A DNA stretch of 64,000 nt. It comes from CAVTBT01 sp963733065 (lineage in GTDB: Bacteria > Actinomycetota > Thermoleophilia > Gaiellales > Gaiellaceae). The DNA is taken from positions 1 through 64,000 of the forward strand of contig CAVTBT010000004.1 of NCBI GenBank assembly GCA_963733065.1, in the 5' to 3' direction. Below the pieces are notes generated by a model. That model saw nothing but the letters and a program-made list of their open reading frames with translations. It was not told the DNA's origin and did no database searches. Below, one piece after another: positions 41,901-50,828 of the stretch (positions within the stretch are counted from its first letter, which is position 1; every line of letters begins with the position of its first letter). The translations under genes were made by a program, and so were the position numbers.

Positions 41901-42683
41901 GACCGATGCTTGCGCCCGCTGCAGAAGGTCGCGGACCAACGGCGCGCCGATCGGGTCCTTGAGGCTGGCGGTGAAGATCGGCAACGCGTTCAACCGTTCG
42001 TTGCCGAGCGCCTCGATCAGCGAATCGATGACCTCCAGGTCACCTGCCTGGACCAGAGCCCGATAGAACACCAGAGCCGCGACCGCTCGGTCCGGCTGCC
42101 ACTGCCTTTGCACCGCCTGGAGATCGGGCTGCGCCAAGCCCGGCCAGTACAGGCCGGCGCGCATCAGCGGCGCCGGCTCGCGCCAGGGCTCATCGCTGCC
42201 AAGCAGCGCGGCGGCGTAGGTGAGGAACTGACCCGCGTTGTCGAGACCGCCGTGCACCAGGTACTGCCAGAGCCGGTGACAGGCCTCGGCGGGCAAGGAG
42301 CTCCAGCCCCGCAACTCCGGGTCGGGCTGATCGTCGCCTGGCAGCACGGCGAGCTGAATGCCGCCGGCGCGACAGATCGCAACGACCTGCTCCAGACCGT
42401 AGGGCCAGTAGCTGCGGCCGCCGAGCAGGCGCAATACCACCAGGCGCGCGCGGCTGACCACCTGCTCGACATACAGGTCGACCGACATCGGATGGCCGAG
42501 CTGCAGGAGATTGGCGAGGCGCAGGCTCGGGGCATCGGGCGGCCGTCTGGCCTGGGCTGCCGCGAGACAGGCCAGCTCGGTGTCAGCGGCCGACAGGAAC
42601 ACGATGTCGCCGGGCGTCTGACCGAGGTCGATCGCCTCCCCGGCATCCTCCGGCGTCGCGGACTGAGCCTTGAGCAGATGCAA
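38931..42683 (-). CDS. cobN: Aerobic cobaltochelatase subunit CobN (frameshifts)
   Basis: Large subunit of the ATP-dependent chelatase that inserts cobalt into hydrogenobyrinate a,c-diamide. I place the start at a TTG (giving MHLLKAQSATPEDAGEAIDLGQTPGDIVFLSAADTELA), the standard CobN beginning, 9 bp after the cobW stop. Conserved segments include LRLANLLQLGHPMSVDLYVEQV, IVLANYPNRDGRIANGVGLDTPAS and DPSASYHDPDLPPPHGYLAFYAWLR. MGKHGNLEWLPGKALALSADCFPEA, SAWGTANMRTGGDDIAQALALLG and MRHGYKGAFEIAATVDYLFAFAATA follow. Frame changes lie near 41070, 40915, 40670, 40420 and 40240. The total is about 1,250 residues. CobS and CobT are not in the window. Confidence 0.94.
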
Positions 42684-42691
42684 GGCAACCC

Positions 42692-43725
42692 CTAGCCGCG
42701 CAGGGCCGCGGCAATCCCCTCCCGGTCCAGGCCGCGCTCGCCGATCACCACGAGCCGTCCCTCGACGCACCTCATCCGGTCTCCACGCGCGATCGAAGTA
42801 GTGCTGGATCCGATCGCCTACGCCTTGCAGAACCAGGCGCATCGGCCTGCCGCGCACGGCAACGAAACCCCTTGAGACGCAACACGTCGTGCTGCGCGAT
42901 CATCCCTCGAAGGCGAGCGACGAACCCGTCGGGGTCGTCGAGCGCCGGCACGTCGACATGGAAGCTTTCGAAGTCGTCGTGCTCATGGTCGTCATCCGCC
43001 TCGTGATGCGAGGGCCGGGAGGCGAGATCGCTCTCCGCCGCTGCACCGAGCCCGATCAGCACGTTGGCCGGCAGGGCAGCGGCGGCACGAACCAGCCCGA
43101 CGCCAGGACGCAGCTCGAGGCGCACCCGGCCCTCAACCGCCGGCCAGTGATCGGCTGCCAGCAGGTCGGCCTTGTTCAGGACCACCAGATCGGCGGCGCC
43201 CAGCTGCTCCTCGAACAGCTCCTCGAGCGGGCGGTCGTGATCGAGCGCGGGATCGGCGGCGCGCTGCGCTTCGAGAGCCGCCGGGGCGCTCGCGAACAAT
43301 CCGTCGCGCACAGCGGCCGCGTCGACCACCGCGATCACGCCGTCGACCGTGACCCGCGTTCGAATCTCCGGCCACTGAAACGCCTTCAGCAGCGGCTTCG
43401 GCAGGGCGAGCCCGGAGGTCTCGATCACGATGTGCTCGGGCGGCGGCACGCGGGCCAGCAGGCGCTGCATGGTCGGCACGAAATCATCGGCGACGGTGCA
43501 GCAGATGCAGCCATTCGCCAGCTCGACGATATCGTCCTCGGCACAGGCGCCATCGCCGCACCCGAGCAGCAGCTCGCGGTCGACGCCGATCTCGCCGAAC
43601 TCGTTGATGATCAGTGCGATGCGGCGGCCGCCGGCAGTGCGCAAGAGGTTCTGAATCAGGCTGGTCTTGCCGGCGCCGAGGAACCCGGTGAACACCGTAG
43701 TGGGGATCTTGGCGAGCGTCTGCAT
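42692..43725 (-). CDS. cobW: CobW-family GTP-binding metallochaperone (frameshift near C-terminus)
   Basis: COG0523 GTPase thought to supply cobalt to CobN. The ATG gives MQTLAKIPTTVFTGFLGAGKTSLIQNLL with the P-loop; GCICCTVADDF carries the CxCC metal site, followed by VLNKADLLA. An acidic and His-containing linker (HHEADDDHEHDD) precedes the CobW C-terminal domain. A frame change near 42865 is followed by GRPMRLVLQGVGDRIQHYFDRAWRP; another near 42775 leads to EGRLVVIGERGLDREGIAAALRG and stop. The start overlaps the cobU stop by one base. Confidence 0.93.
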
Positions 43726-44277
43726 CAGCGATCCTTCGGCGACTTGAGGTGAAGGGGCAGGCCGGCCGCCATGAAAACCACGTCGTCGGCGCGCTCGGCA
43801 ATGCTCTGGTGCAACCACCCGGCGTGATCAATGAACGCGCGCGCCATGGCATCGACAGGTACGACGCCGAGCCCGACCTCGTTGGAGACCAGGACGAGCG
43901 TGCCCGGCAGCGTCGGGAGGACCTCGACCAGGTGCGCCATCTCCGCAGGCACCGGCCTCTTCGCAACCATCAGATTGGTCAGCCAAAGGGTCAGGCAGTC
44001 GACCAGGACCGCGCGGCCCGGCGTCACATTCCTGGAGCAGCGCACCGGGCAGGTCCAGCGGCTCCTCGACCGTGCGCCAGCTCGCGCCGCGACGCGCCCG
44101 GTGCCGGGTGATCCGCGCCGCCATCTCGTCGTCGAGCGCCTCGCAGGTCGCGACGTACACGGGAGCAAGGCCGCTCTCGAGCACCAGGCGCTCGGCATGG
44201 CGGCTCTTGCCAGAGCGTGCGCCGCCCAGCACCAGCGTGAGCGCAGACGGTAACGGGCGCTCCTGGAGGTCGGTCAT
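43725..44277 (-). CDS. cobU: Bifunctional adenosylcobinamide kinase/guanylyltransferase (one frameshift)
   Basis: Phosphorylates adenosylcobinamide and adds GMP, preparing it for nucleotide loop attachment (CobP/CobU). The start MTDLQERPLPSALTLVLGGARSGKSRHAE carries the P-loop, followed by YVATCEALDDEMAARITRHRARRG. An extra C near 44020 moves the frame to RAVLVDCLTLWLTNLM and VLVSNEVGLGVVPVDAMARAF. The length is about 184 residues. It is the first gene of the cobU-cobW-cobN run. The upstream 124 bp is shared with the divergent DUF3179 gene and shows no B12-box-like sequence that I can recognise. Confidence 0.93.
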
Positions 44278-44401
44278 CAGTCTTCCCAATCTGCGGGCGC
44301 GCCAGTTTAATTGATTTGGTCGCGCCTGCACGCGCGTGTTTGGCTGCGAACACGAGGAGCTCGCGAACTGGAACGCAGGTCGCTCCAGAGGGAGACAGCC
44401 G

Positions 44402-45819
44402 ATGGCAGCCCACATGCGTCTTGCCGGCGCATTCGCCGCATCCGCCCTGTGGCTTGGCTCGGCTTTTGCCGCTGAGCGGCCCCTGCAGGACCTGCCGCCG
44501 GAAGAGGTCTCGGAGCTGGTACGGCAGATTTTCGTTCCGGACCCCATCACGCGCCAGCACTTCCTCATGCTCCTGCGTGGGCGGGGCAAGCCCGACGTGG
44601 TGCCGGGCCTGATCGAGGTGCTCCGCTTCGTCGACGATGACGGCTGGATCGACCGCACGCTGGCCGCGCTTACCGGCGAGGAGCCTGGTAAGTCGTGGAG
44701 CGAATGGATCCTGTGGCAGCAGGCGCATCCCGAGATCAAGCCGTTCGAGGGCTTCGATGCGTTCAAGGCCGACGTCATGGCGGTGATCGACCCCAATTTC
44801 CGGCTGTTCCTGAAGCCCGGCGTCGAGCACGAAATCCGGCTCGAGGAGATCGTCTGGGGCGGGGTCAAGAAGGACGGCATCCCGGCGCTGACCAACCCGA
44901 AGCACATCGCGGCCGCGGACGCCACTTACCTGGACGACGACGAGCTGGTGTTCGGGATCGAGATCGCGGGCGATGCGCGCGCCTACCCGCTGCGCATCCT
45001 GGACTGGCACGAGATGCTCAACGACGTGGTCGGCGGCGTGCCGGTGACGCTGGCGTACTGCACGCTGTGTGGCTCCGGGATCCTCTACGATGCCCGCGTG
45101 CCCGGTCACGACGAACCGTTCGTGTTCGGCTCCTCGGGTTTCATCTATCGCTCCAACAAGCTGATGTACGACCAGGCGACGCACAGCCTGTGGCACCAGT
45201 TCACCGGGCGCCCGGTCGTCGGGCCCGCTCACCGGCTCCGGCATCGAGCTCGAGGTCCTGCCGGTCACGATCACGACCTGGCGGGAGTGGCAGGCGCAGC
45301 ATCCGGACACCAAGGTGCTCTCGCTCGATACCGGCCATGAGCGCAACTACACGCCGGGTGCAGCCGTACGGCGACTACTTCGCGAGCGACGAGCTGATGT
45401 ACCCGATGCTGGTGCCGGACGAGCGCCTCACGCCCAAGGACTACGTGTTCGCGCTGCGCGCCGACGGCCATGAGCAGGCATGGTCGCTGACCGATTTCGA
45501 AGGCGGCCGGGTGATCAACGCCGAGGTCGGCGATCTGCCGGTGGTGCTGATCGGCGACGCCGCGACCCGGACGGTCCGCGCCTACGAATCGGGTGGGCGT
45601 TTGTTCGCAGCGGGATCAGAGCCCACCACGCTCGTCGCCGACGGTCAGGACTGGCAGATCGAAGAGAACGCGCTGATCGGCCCCGACGGCGCGCGCCTGC
45701 CGCGCCTGCCCGGCCACATCGCGTACTGGTTCGCCTGGCAGGGTTTCATCCCGGATGCGCCGCTTGCGAGGTCGAATCGCCCTGAGCTGGGCGAGCTGGC
45801 AAATCACCCCGTCGGATGA
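44402..45819 (+). CDS. Secreted DUF3179 domain protein (two frameshifts)
   Basis: Exported protein of about 472 residues of unknown function. The ATG (after GGGAGACAGCCG) starts a signal peptide (MRLAGAFAASALWLGSAFA). DUF3179 features include DDELVFGIEIAGDARAYPLRILDWHEMLNDVVGG, VTLAYCTLCGSGILYDARV and FGSSGFIYRSNKLMYDQATHSLWHQFTG. An extra G near 45230 and another near 45360 move the frame; it continues LTGSGIELEVLPVTITTW and GDYFASDELMYPMLVPDERL. The final 16 bp overlap the opposing pckA. It is divergent from cobU. Confidence 0.85.
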
Positions 45820-47411
45820 ATGCCAGCCGCCTTGACCTCGTCGCCCACGTGGGCGCTGAAGGCCGCGAAGTTGTCCTCGAAGAGCTTGGCGACCTTGCGC
45901 GCCGCGCGGCTATAGGCGTTCGGATCCGCCCAGGTCGCCTTCGGATCGAGAATCTCGCTCGGGACGCCTGGGCATGCCTTCGGGATCATCAATCCGAACT
46001 CGGCGTGCCGCTGGAACGGCACATTCGCGAGTTTGCCCTCGAGCGCAGCGTGCAAGAGGGCGCGGGTGTGGCGCAGGCTGATCCGCTCGCCCGTGCCGTA
46101 GGGCCCGCCGCTCCAGCCCGTGTTCACCAGCCAGCACGTGACCTTGTGGCGGCGCATGAGGTCGCCCAGCATCTTGGCGTAGACGGTCGGATGGCGCGGC
46201 ATGAACGGCGCGCCGAAACAGGTCGAGAAGGTCGCCTGCGGGTCCTTGACTCCCTGCTCGGTGCCGGCGACCCGCGCCGTGTAGCCGGACAGGAAATGGT
46301 ACATCGCCTGCTCGGGCGACAGCCTGCTGATCGGCGGCAGCACGCCAAAGGCATCGGCGGTCAGCATGATGATGTGCGCCGGATGATCGCCGAGGCCGCT
46401 GTCGCTCGAGTTCGGAATGAAACGCAACGGATACGAGGAGCGCGTGTTCTCGGTCAGGCTGTCGTCGTCGAAGTCGATCGCACCGGTGACCGGATCGGCC
46501 ACCACGTTCTCGAGAATCGCGCCAAAGCGCGTCGACGCCGCGTAGATCTCGGGCTCATCCTCCGGCGAGAGGCGGATGACCTTGGCATAGCAGCCGCCCT
46601 CGAAGTTGAACACGCCCCGCGCGCTCCAGCCGTGCTCGTCGTCGCCGATGAGCGTGCGCGTGGGATCCGCCGAGAGCGTCGTCTTGCCCGTCCCGGACAG
46701 GCCGAAGAACACGGCGACGTCGCCCCTCTGGCCCACGTTCGCCGAGCAGTGCATCGGGAACACGCCTTCGTCGGGCAGAAGATAGTTGAGCACGGTGAAG
46801 ATCGATTTCTTGATCTCCCCGGCATAGCGGGTGCCGCAGATCAGGACGGTGCGGGCGCCGAAGTCGAGCACGATGGCCACCTTCGAGCGCGTGCCGTCGT
46901 TCGCCGGGTCGGCCTCCAGGCTCGGCAGCTGCAACACCGTGAAATCGGGCGCGAAGCCGTCGAGTTCGTCCGCGGGACATTCGCGGAACATGTTGCGGGC
47001 GAACAGCGCGTGCCACGCGGTCTCGGTAACGATCCGCACGCGGCGCTGGTGCCGTGGATCGGCGCCGACGTGCAGGTCCTGGACGAACAGCTCGCGCTGC
47101 GCCGCATGCGCCCGCGCCTTGGTCCACAGCCGGAGCGCGTACTGCGCCTCGATCGGACGGTTGACTTTGCCCCAGTCGATGCTGCCGCGCACGCTGCGCT
47201 CGTCGACGATGAAGCGGTCGTTCGGGCTGCGTCCCGTATGCGGCCCGGTCGTGGTGCACAGCGCGCCATCAGCGACCCGCGTCCCTTCGCCCCGAGCGAG
47301 CGCCAGCTGCACCAGCGTGGTGGATGGCAGGTTCCAGTGAGTCCGGCGCGGCGTGGCGAAGCCGAGATATTCGAGACCTTGATAATCGATGACGAGGTCA
47401 GGCTGCTGCAC
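45804..47411 (-). CDS. pckA: Phosphoenolpyruvate carboxykinase (ATP)
   Basis: Catalyses oxaloacetate + ATP to phosphoenolpyruvate, the entry to gluconeogenesis. The intact protein of about 535 residues shows TTGPHTGRSPNDRFIVDE, LICGTRYAGEIKKSIFTVLNYLLP, the kinase P-loop FFGLSGTGKTTLSADPTRTLIGDDEHGW, and RISLRHTRALLHAAL near the C-terminus. The start is taken at the GTG of VQQPDLVIDYQGLEYLG because a GGTGGAGG ribosome-binding site precedes it. There is no in-frame ATG close by except one 42 codons upstream, whose extension looks unlike protein. It converges with the DUF3179 gene. Confidence 0.96.
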   Translation of the reverse strand: MQQPDLVIDYQGLEYLGFATPRRTHWNLPSTTLVQLALARGEGTRVADGALCTTTGPHTGRSPNDRFIVDERSVRGSIDWGKVNRPIEAQYALRLWTKARAHAAQRELFVQDLHVGADPRHQRRVRIVTETAWHALFARNMFRECPADELDGFAPDFTVLQLPSLEADPANDGTRSKVAIVLDFGARTVLICGTRYAGEIKKSIFTVLNYLLPDEGVFPMHCSANVGQRGDVAVFFGLSGTGKTTLSADPTRTLIGDDEHGWSARGVFNFEGGCYAKVIRLSPEDEPEIYAASTRFGAILENVVADPVTGAIDFDDDSLTENTRSSYPLRFIPNSSDSGLGDHPAHIIMLTADAFGVLPPISRLSPEQAMYHFLSGYTARVAGTEQGVKDPQATFSTCFGAPFMPRHPTVYAKMLGDLMRRHKVTCWLVNTGWSGGPYGTGERISLRHTRALLHAALEGKLANVPFQRHAEFGLMIPKACPGVPSEILDPKATWADPNAYSRAARKVAKLFEDNFAAFSAHVGDEVKAAGIHPTG

Positions 47412-47812
47412 GACGACGAGCCTCCACCTTATCTTTGCGGGACGAAGCGGCCCTATCAAACCACAACGCCGATCGATCGCGGATGTTCCCGCCATCGGAA
47501 CGCAAAATGGTATGCTCGTCCCGAAGCCAGTGCATGGCACTCGAGCAACCGGTCAACGATCGCAGGCACGTCCAGCGCCCGACCACCGCGCCCGCGGACC
47601 GACGGGCACCAGCGCGCGCCTCCCCGACTGGTCGTTGGTCAAGGGTCACGCTTCGCGCCACATCGGTCAATCCGCGAAGCTCGCCTGTTGCAGGAGCTTG
47701 CGCTCAAGCTAAAGTTGTAGAAAACAATCTACAGTAGTCATCATAGCAGATCTTCAAAACGACAACGCGCAACCTTGCCGCACCGGCAATGGCCGGTTAG
47801 GGTCGTCGTCTT
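47412..47812. other. Divergent intergenic region between pckA and an MBL hydrolase
   Basis: No plausible gene in these 401 bp. The part from 47700 to 47770 is AT-rich and contains a 6-bp dyad TGTAGA-AAACAA-TCTACA at 47716-47733, a possible operator for either flanking gene. I see no convincing promoter hexamers. Confidence 0.5.
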
Positions 47813-48886
47813 ATGCTGCGATGCACAACGGAGGGCGCAGCGCTGTCGCCAAAATCCGGTCCGGTTACGGTCTCCTACGAATACCCCGCGCTACGCCACG
47901 GCGAGCCGTGCTCGATCAGGCCGGGGCTGCACGGCGTACGCTTCGCCCTTCCGTTTGCTCTGGACCATGTCCACGTCTGGCTCGCCCAGGGAGATGGTGG
48001 GTGGACCGTGATCGACACCGGTCTGGCCGATGAGCAGACGCGCGAGCGTTGGGAGGGGCTGCGGCAGGGCTTGCTAGCGGGTGAACCGATCACGCGCCTC
48101 GTCGCCACGCATTACCACCCGGACCACATGGGCCTGGCGGGCTGGCTGTGCGCCGAGACCGGAGCCGAGCTCTGGACCAGCCGGACCGAGTGGCTGACGG
48201 CGCGCCTGCTTGCGCAGGACGCCAGTGACGAGTGGGTCGCGGCCGGGCGCCGCTTCGACCACCGCGCAGGACTTGACCATCAGCTGATCGAGGAGCGCGC
48301 CGCCCGCGGTAATCTGTACCGCCGCCGTGTCGCGGCGCCGCCAGCGTCGTTCCGTCGCGTCGGAGAGGGCGAGCGGCTGCACTTCGCCGACACAGAGTGG
48401 CGGGTGCTCATCGGACGCGGCCACGCGCCTGAGATGCTCTGCCTGTTCAGCCCGGAGCACAACGTGCTGATCGCCGGCGACCAGGTGCTGCCCAAGATCT
48501 CGCCCAACGTCAGCGTGTGGCCATCGGAGCCGGAGGCTGATCCGCTGGCCGAGTTCCTCAATTCCCTAGCGCGTTTCAGGGAGCTGCCAGAGGACTGCTT
48601 GGTCCTGCCCTCCCACGGCCTGCCGTTCCGCGGCTTGCACGCGCGAATCGATCAGCTGATCGGACACCACCAGGAGCGCCTCGAGCGGACCCTCGAGGCA
48701 TGCGCGATGCCGCTGACTGTGGCCGAGGTGATGCCGCGTCTTTTCGACCGTACGCTCGACATCCACCAGCTGCAGTTCGCGCTTGGCGAAAGCCTGGCGC
48801 ATCTGAACTATCTGGTCGGGCAAGGCCAGCTTGAGCGCCAGTCGGGCGCCGACGGCCGCTTGCGATATCGCCTATGCGCCGGCTGA
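47813..48886 (+). CDS. MBL-fold metallo-hydrolase
   Basis: Intact protein of up to 357 residues. The metallo-beta-lactamase metal site is THYHPDHMGLAGWLC (HxHxDH); further ligand regions are LIGRGHAPEMLCLF and VLIAGDQVLPKISPNVSVWP. A C-terminal helical extension (VAEVMPRLFDRTLDIHQLQFALGESLAHLNYL) resembles a winged-helix seen in some glyoxalase II-like or LACTB2-like proteins. The start is uncertain; the ATG at 47813 is used, but the fold probably begins around VTVSYEYPALRHG. Substrate unknown. Confidence 0.85.
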   Translation: MLRCTTEGAALSPKSGPVTVSYEYPALRHGEPCSIRPGLHGVRFALPFALDHVHVWLAQGDGGWTVIDTGLADEQTRERWEGLRQGLLAGEPITRLVATHYHPDHMGLAGWLCAETGAELWTSRTEWLTARLLAQDASDEWVAAGRRFDHRAGLDHQLIEERAARGNLYRRRVAAPPASFRRVGEGERLHFADTEWRVLIGRGHAPEMLCLFSPEHNVLIAGDQVLPKISPNVSVWPSEPEADPLAEFLNSLARFRELPEDCLVLPSHGLPFRGLHARIDQLIGHHQERLERTLEACAMPLTVAEVMPRLFDRTLDIHQLQFALGESLAHLNYLVGQGQLERQSGADGRLRYRLCAG

Positions 48887-48954
48887 GAGGCGCCACCGCT
48901 GGCCAATGGGTGTTCGCGACTGTGCGTCCTGCGCTTGGCCGGAGGACTGTCCGC

Positions 48955-49194
48955 CTATTGGCTGTAGCTGCTTCTTCCGTACTGATCGTACAGGAAGCCG
49001 CTGGCACCGCCCAACGCCGCGCCCACGGCCGCGCCGGTTCCCGGCGAGCCGGTAAAGGCGCCGATGATCGCGCCGCCCGCGGCCCCGATCCCAGCACCTC
49101 CCGCGGTCCGCATCGTGGTGTCCGCATCCGTGCTCTGGCACGCGCCGAGCGTCAGCGCGGCAACCAGGGCCAGCGGCAACGTCAACTTGCGCAT
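48955..49194 (-). CDS. Small glycine-zipper lipoprotein
   Basis: A 79-residue envelope protein. The signal MRKLTLPLALVAALTLGACQS contains a lipobox with Cys at about residue 19. It is followed by a Gly/Ala-rich zipper (TAGGAGIGAAGGAIIGAFTG and TGAAVGAALGGASGFLYDQYG), the pattern of glycine-zipper outer-membrane lipoproteins. It is upstream-adjacent to, and oriented with, the Rap1a/Tai-like gene (57 bp apart). Function is unknown. Confidence 0.75.
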   Translation of the reverse strand: MRKLTLPLALVAALTLGACQSTDADTTMRTAGGAGIGAAGGAIIGAFTGSPGTGAAVGAALGGASGFLYDQYGRSSYSQ

Positions 49195-49250
49195 CAGTCC
49201 TCTCCGGTTTCGCTGCAATTCGGCATGCCTGCGGTAGCGCGTCCAGGCGC

Positions 49251-49649
49251 TCACTGCTGACACGGCCCCCACTTGTCCAACGCCGCCTTGACCACGGCTT
49301 CAGCCGGGTCGGTCGTGCTGGCTTCATCCGGGTGAGCCGTCGCCCAGGCGACGACGATTGCCGCGCCATCCTGCCGCGTGACCTTGCCCTCGGGGCAGAC
49401 GATCCGACGGGGATTCGGCCCGGCCGCCAGGGCGTCGTGGAAATGGACCACACCGCTCAGGAAGCCGTAGCAGAACTGCTTGGCCTCCGCGTAAAGCTCG
49501 TCTCCGGGTTCGGCGCCGCACAGATCGGCCAGATCCTGGCCGTTCTTGAGCGTGTAATCCTGGAGATCTGCGACGCCGACATTCTGCGCCGCGGCCTGCC
49601 ATGAGCAGACCGACAGCAGGACAGCCGCGGCGAGCGAACCGATGCGCAT
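49251..49649 (-). CDS. Rap1a/Tai-domain secreted protein
   Basis: A 132-residue exported protein: signal MRIGSLAAAVLLSVCSWQAAAQ, then LKNGQDLADLCG...AEAKQFCYGFLSGVVHF and PRRIVCPEGKVTRQDGAAIVVAWATAHPDEAS, ending in a Cys near the C-terminus. This Cys-containing pattern matches the Rap1a/Tai domain, known from immunity proteins to T6SS amidases but also widespread without a T6SS. No T6SS genes are visible nearby, so an immunity role is not supported. Confidence 0.72.
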   Translation of the reverse strand: MRIGSLAAAVLLSVCSWQAAAQNVGVADLQDYTLKNGQDLADLCGAEPGDELYAEAKQFCYGFLSGVVHFHDALAAGPNPRRIVCPEGKVTRQDGAAIVVAWATAHPDEASTTDPAEAVVKAALDKWGPCQQ

Positions 49650-49819
49650 GGGTCTTCCCCCCTTCTGCCCGAACACCTGGCCGCGGCGAACCAGCACGGC
49701 CGGCAGCCGTGTGAAGCGGCATCTGCATTGCACATCGCCCAAAGCCTGTAAAGCGACCAGCCCCCTCGCTCTCGTGGGAAACTGTTCGCCCGGCCATGAG
49801 GTGTTCCGCGCGCGCCGGA

Positions 49820-50524
49820 TCACTCTGTCAGGGTCAGGCTGATCCGGCGGTTCTGGCGGCCTTTGTTCTCGATCTTGCCGACCGTGAGCGCGCCGATCTC
49901 GCCCGTGCTGCGGACGTGCGTACCGCCGCATGCTTGCAGGTCGACGCCCTCGATCTCGACCAGGCGCACCCGTCCCGCGCTGGTCGGCGGCCGCACCGAC
50001 ATGGTGCGTACCAGCTCCGGGCGCGCATCGAGTTCGGCGGCATCGATCCACATGAAGCGGATCGGCCGGTCCTCGGCGATCCAGCGCGCCACGCGCTCAG
50101 CGATCTCGTCCTTGTCGACCATGGAGCCCTGGAGGTCGAAGTCGAGCCGGCTCCGGTCCGCGCCCACCTGACCGCCGGTGACCGGGCACGCCACGGCGGC
50201 GCACAGCAGGTGCATCGCGCTGTGCATGCGCATCAGGCGATACCGACGTGGCCAGTCCACCTCGCCGATCACGCCGGCGCCGATCGCTGGCGGCGTGATG
50301 CCATCGGTCAGCCGATGCACGATCCGAGACCCGTCCTTTACCGTATCGATCACCTCGAGCGCGGGGCCATCGTGGAGCAGCAGTCGGCCCCGATCGCCGG
50401 GCTGGCCGCCGCCCTGGCAGTAGAAGACTGTGCGATCGAGACAGACCCCGCCATCAAGGCCGGCCGTGACCTCGGCCTCACAGCGCCTTGCGTAGGCGTC
50501 CTCGCGAAACAGCTCCTCGGTCAT
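49820..50524 (-). CDS. Alanyl-tRNA editing protein (AlaX family)
   Basis: Free-standing homologue of the AlaRS editing domain that deacylates mischarged tRNA-Ala. The 234-residue intact protein has RTVFYCQGGGQPGDRGRL, the zinc-binding HxxxH in MRMHSAMHLLCAA and the CxxxH in LQACGGTHVRSTGEIG. It ends KIENKGRQNRRISLTL. All four zinc ligands are present, so activity is expected. It starts at the ATG of MTEELFREDAY. A small lipoprotein gene lies upstream on the same strand. Confidence 0.93.
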   Translation of the reverse strand: MTEELFREDAYARRCEAEVTAGLDGGVCLDRTVFYCQGGGQPGDRGRLLLHDGPALEVIDTVKDGSRIVHRLTDGITPPAIGAGVIGEVDWPRRYRLMRMHSAMHLLCAAVACPVTGGQVGADRSRLDFDLQGSMVDKDEIAERVARWIAEDRPIRFMWIDAAELDARPELVRTMSVRPPTSAGRVRLVEIEGVDLQACGGTHVRSTGEIGALTVGKIENKGRQNRRISLTLTE

Positions 50525-50589
50525 GCTGAGGTGTCCAATATCGTGCCGCGCAGCTCGGGCGGCATCAGGCCATCTCGCGGGCCGGGCCG

Positions 50590-50809
50590 CTAGTAACCGC
50601 CACCGCCTCCGCCCCCACCGCGGTTCTGCTCCTCGCGCTCCTCGCTGCGCCGTAAGGCAGTCGGCCTCATGTGTTGGCAACTCGACCACGCCGCCTTGCT
50701 GGGCGTCGGGCTCGGGTTGAATCCCACTGCAGCCAGCGGCAGCAAACCCGATCAAGGTAAGCACTGCCAGCAGGCAGGAGGCGGCTCGGTTCGGCACGTT
50801 GCGTTTCAT
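50590..50809 (-). CDS. Small lipoprotein ending in a poly-Gly-Tyr tail (one frameshift)
   Basis: A lipobox signal peptide (SCLLAVLTLIGFAAAGCSG, with the Cys at about residue 27) is followed by IQPEPDAQQGGVVELPTHEADC. A frame change near 50655 allows LRRSEEREEQNRGGGGGGGGY and a TAG stop at 50590-50592. Together these give a protein of about 72 residues. The clean poly-Gly-Tyr end in that frame makes the frameshift reading persuasive; in the original frame the sequence degenerates into Arg-rich noise. Function is unknown. Confidence 0.5.
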
Positions 50810-50828
50810 CCCTAGTCTCCCTCAGCTT

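Noticed and set aside
44278..44401. Cobalamin riboswitch upstream of cobU
   Set aside because: I found no sequence resembling the B12 box here, nor in the cobB/cbiD and cbiX/cobD divergent gaps. A covariance search would be decisive.
47412..47812. Protein-coding gene or RNA gene between pckA and the MBL hydrolase
   Set aside because: Frames lack any domain-like pattern and no tRNA-like fold was evident.
49251..49649. T6SS immunity protein
   Set aside because: The Rap1a/Tai domain alone is not sufficient, and no effector or T6SS genes are nearby.
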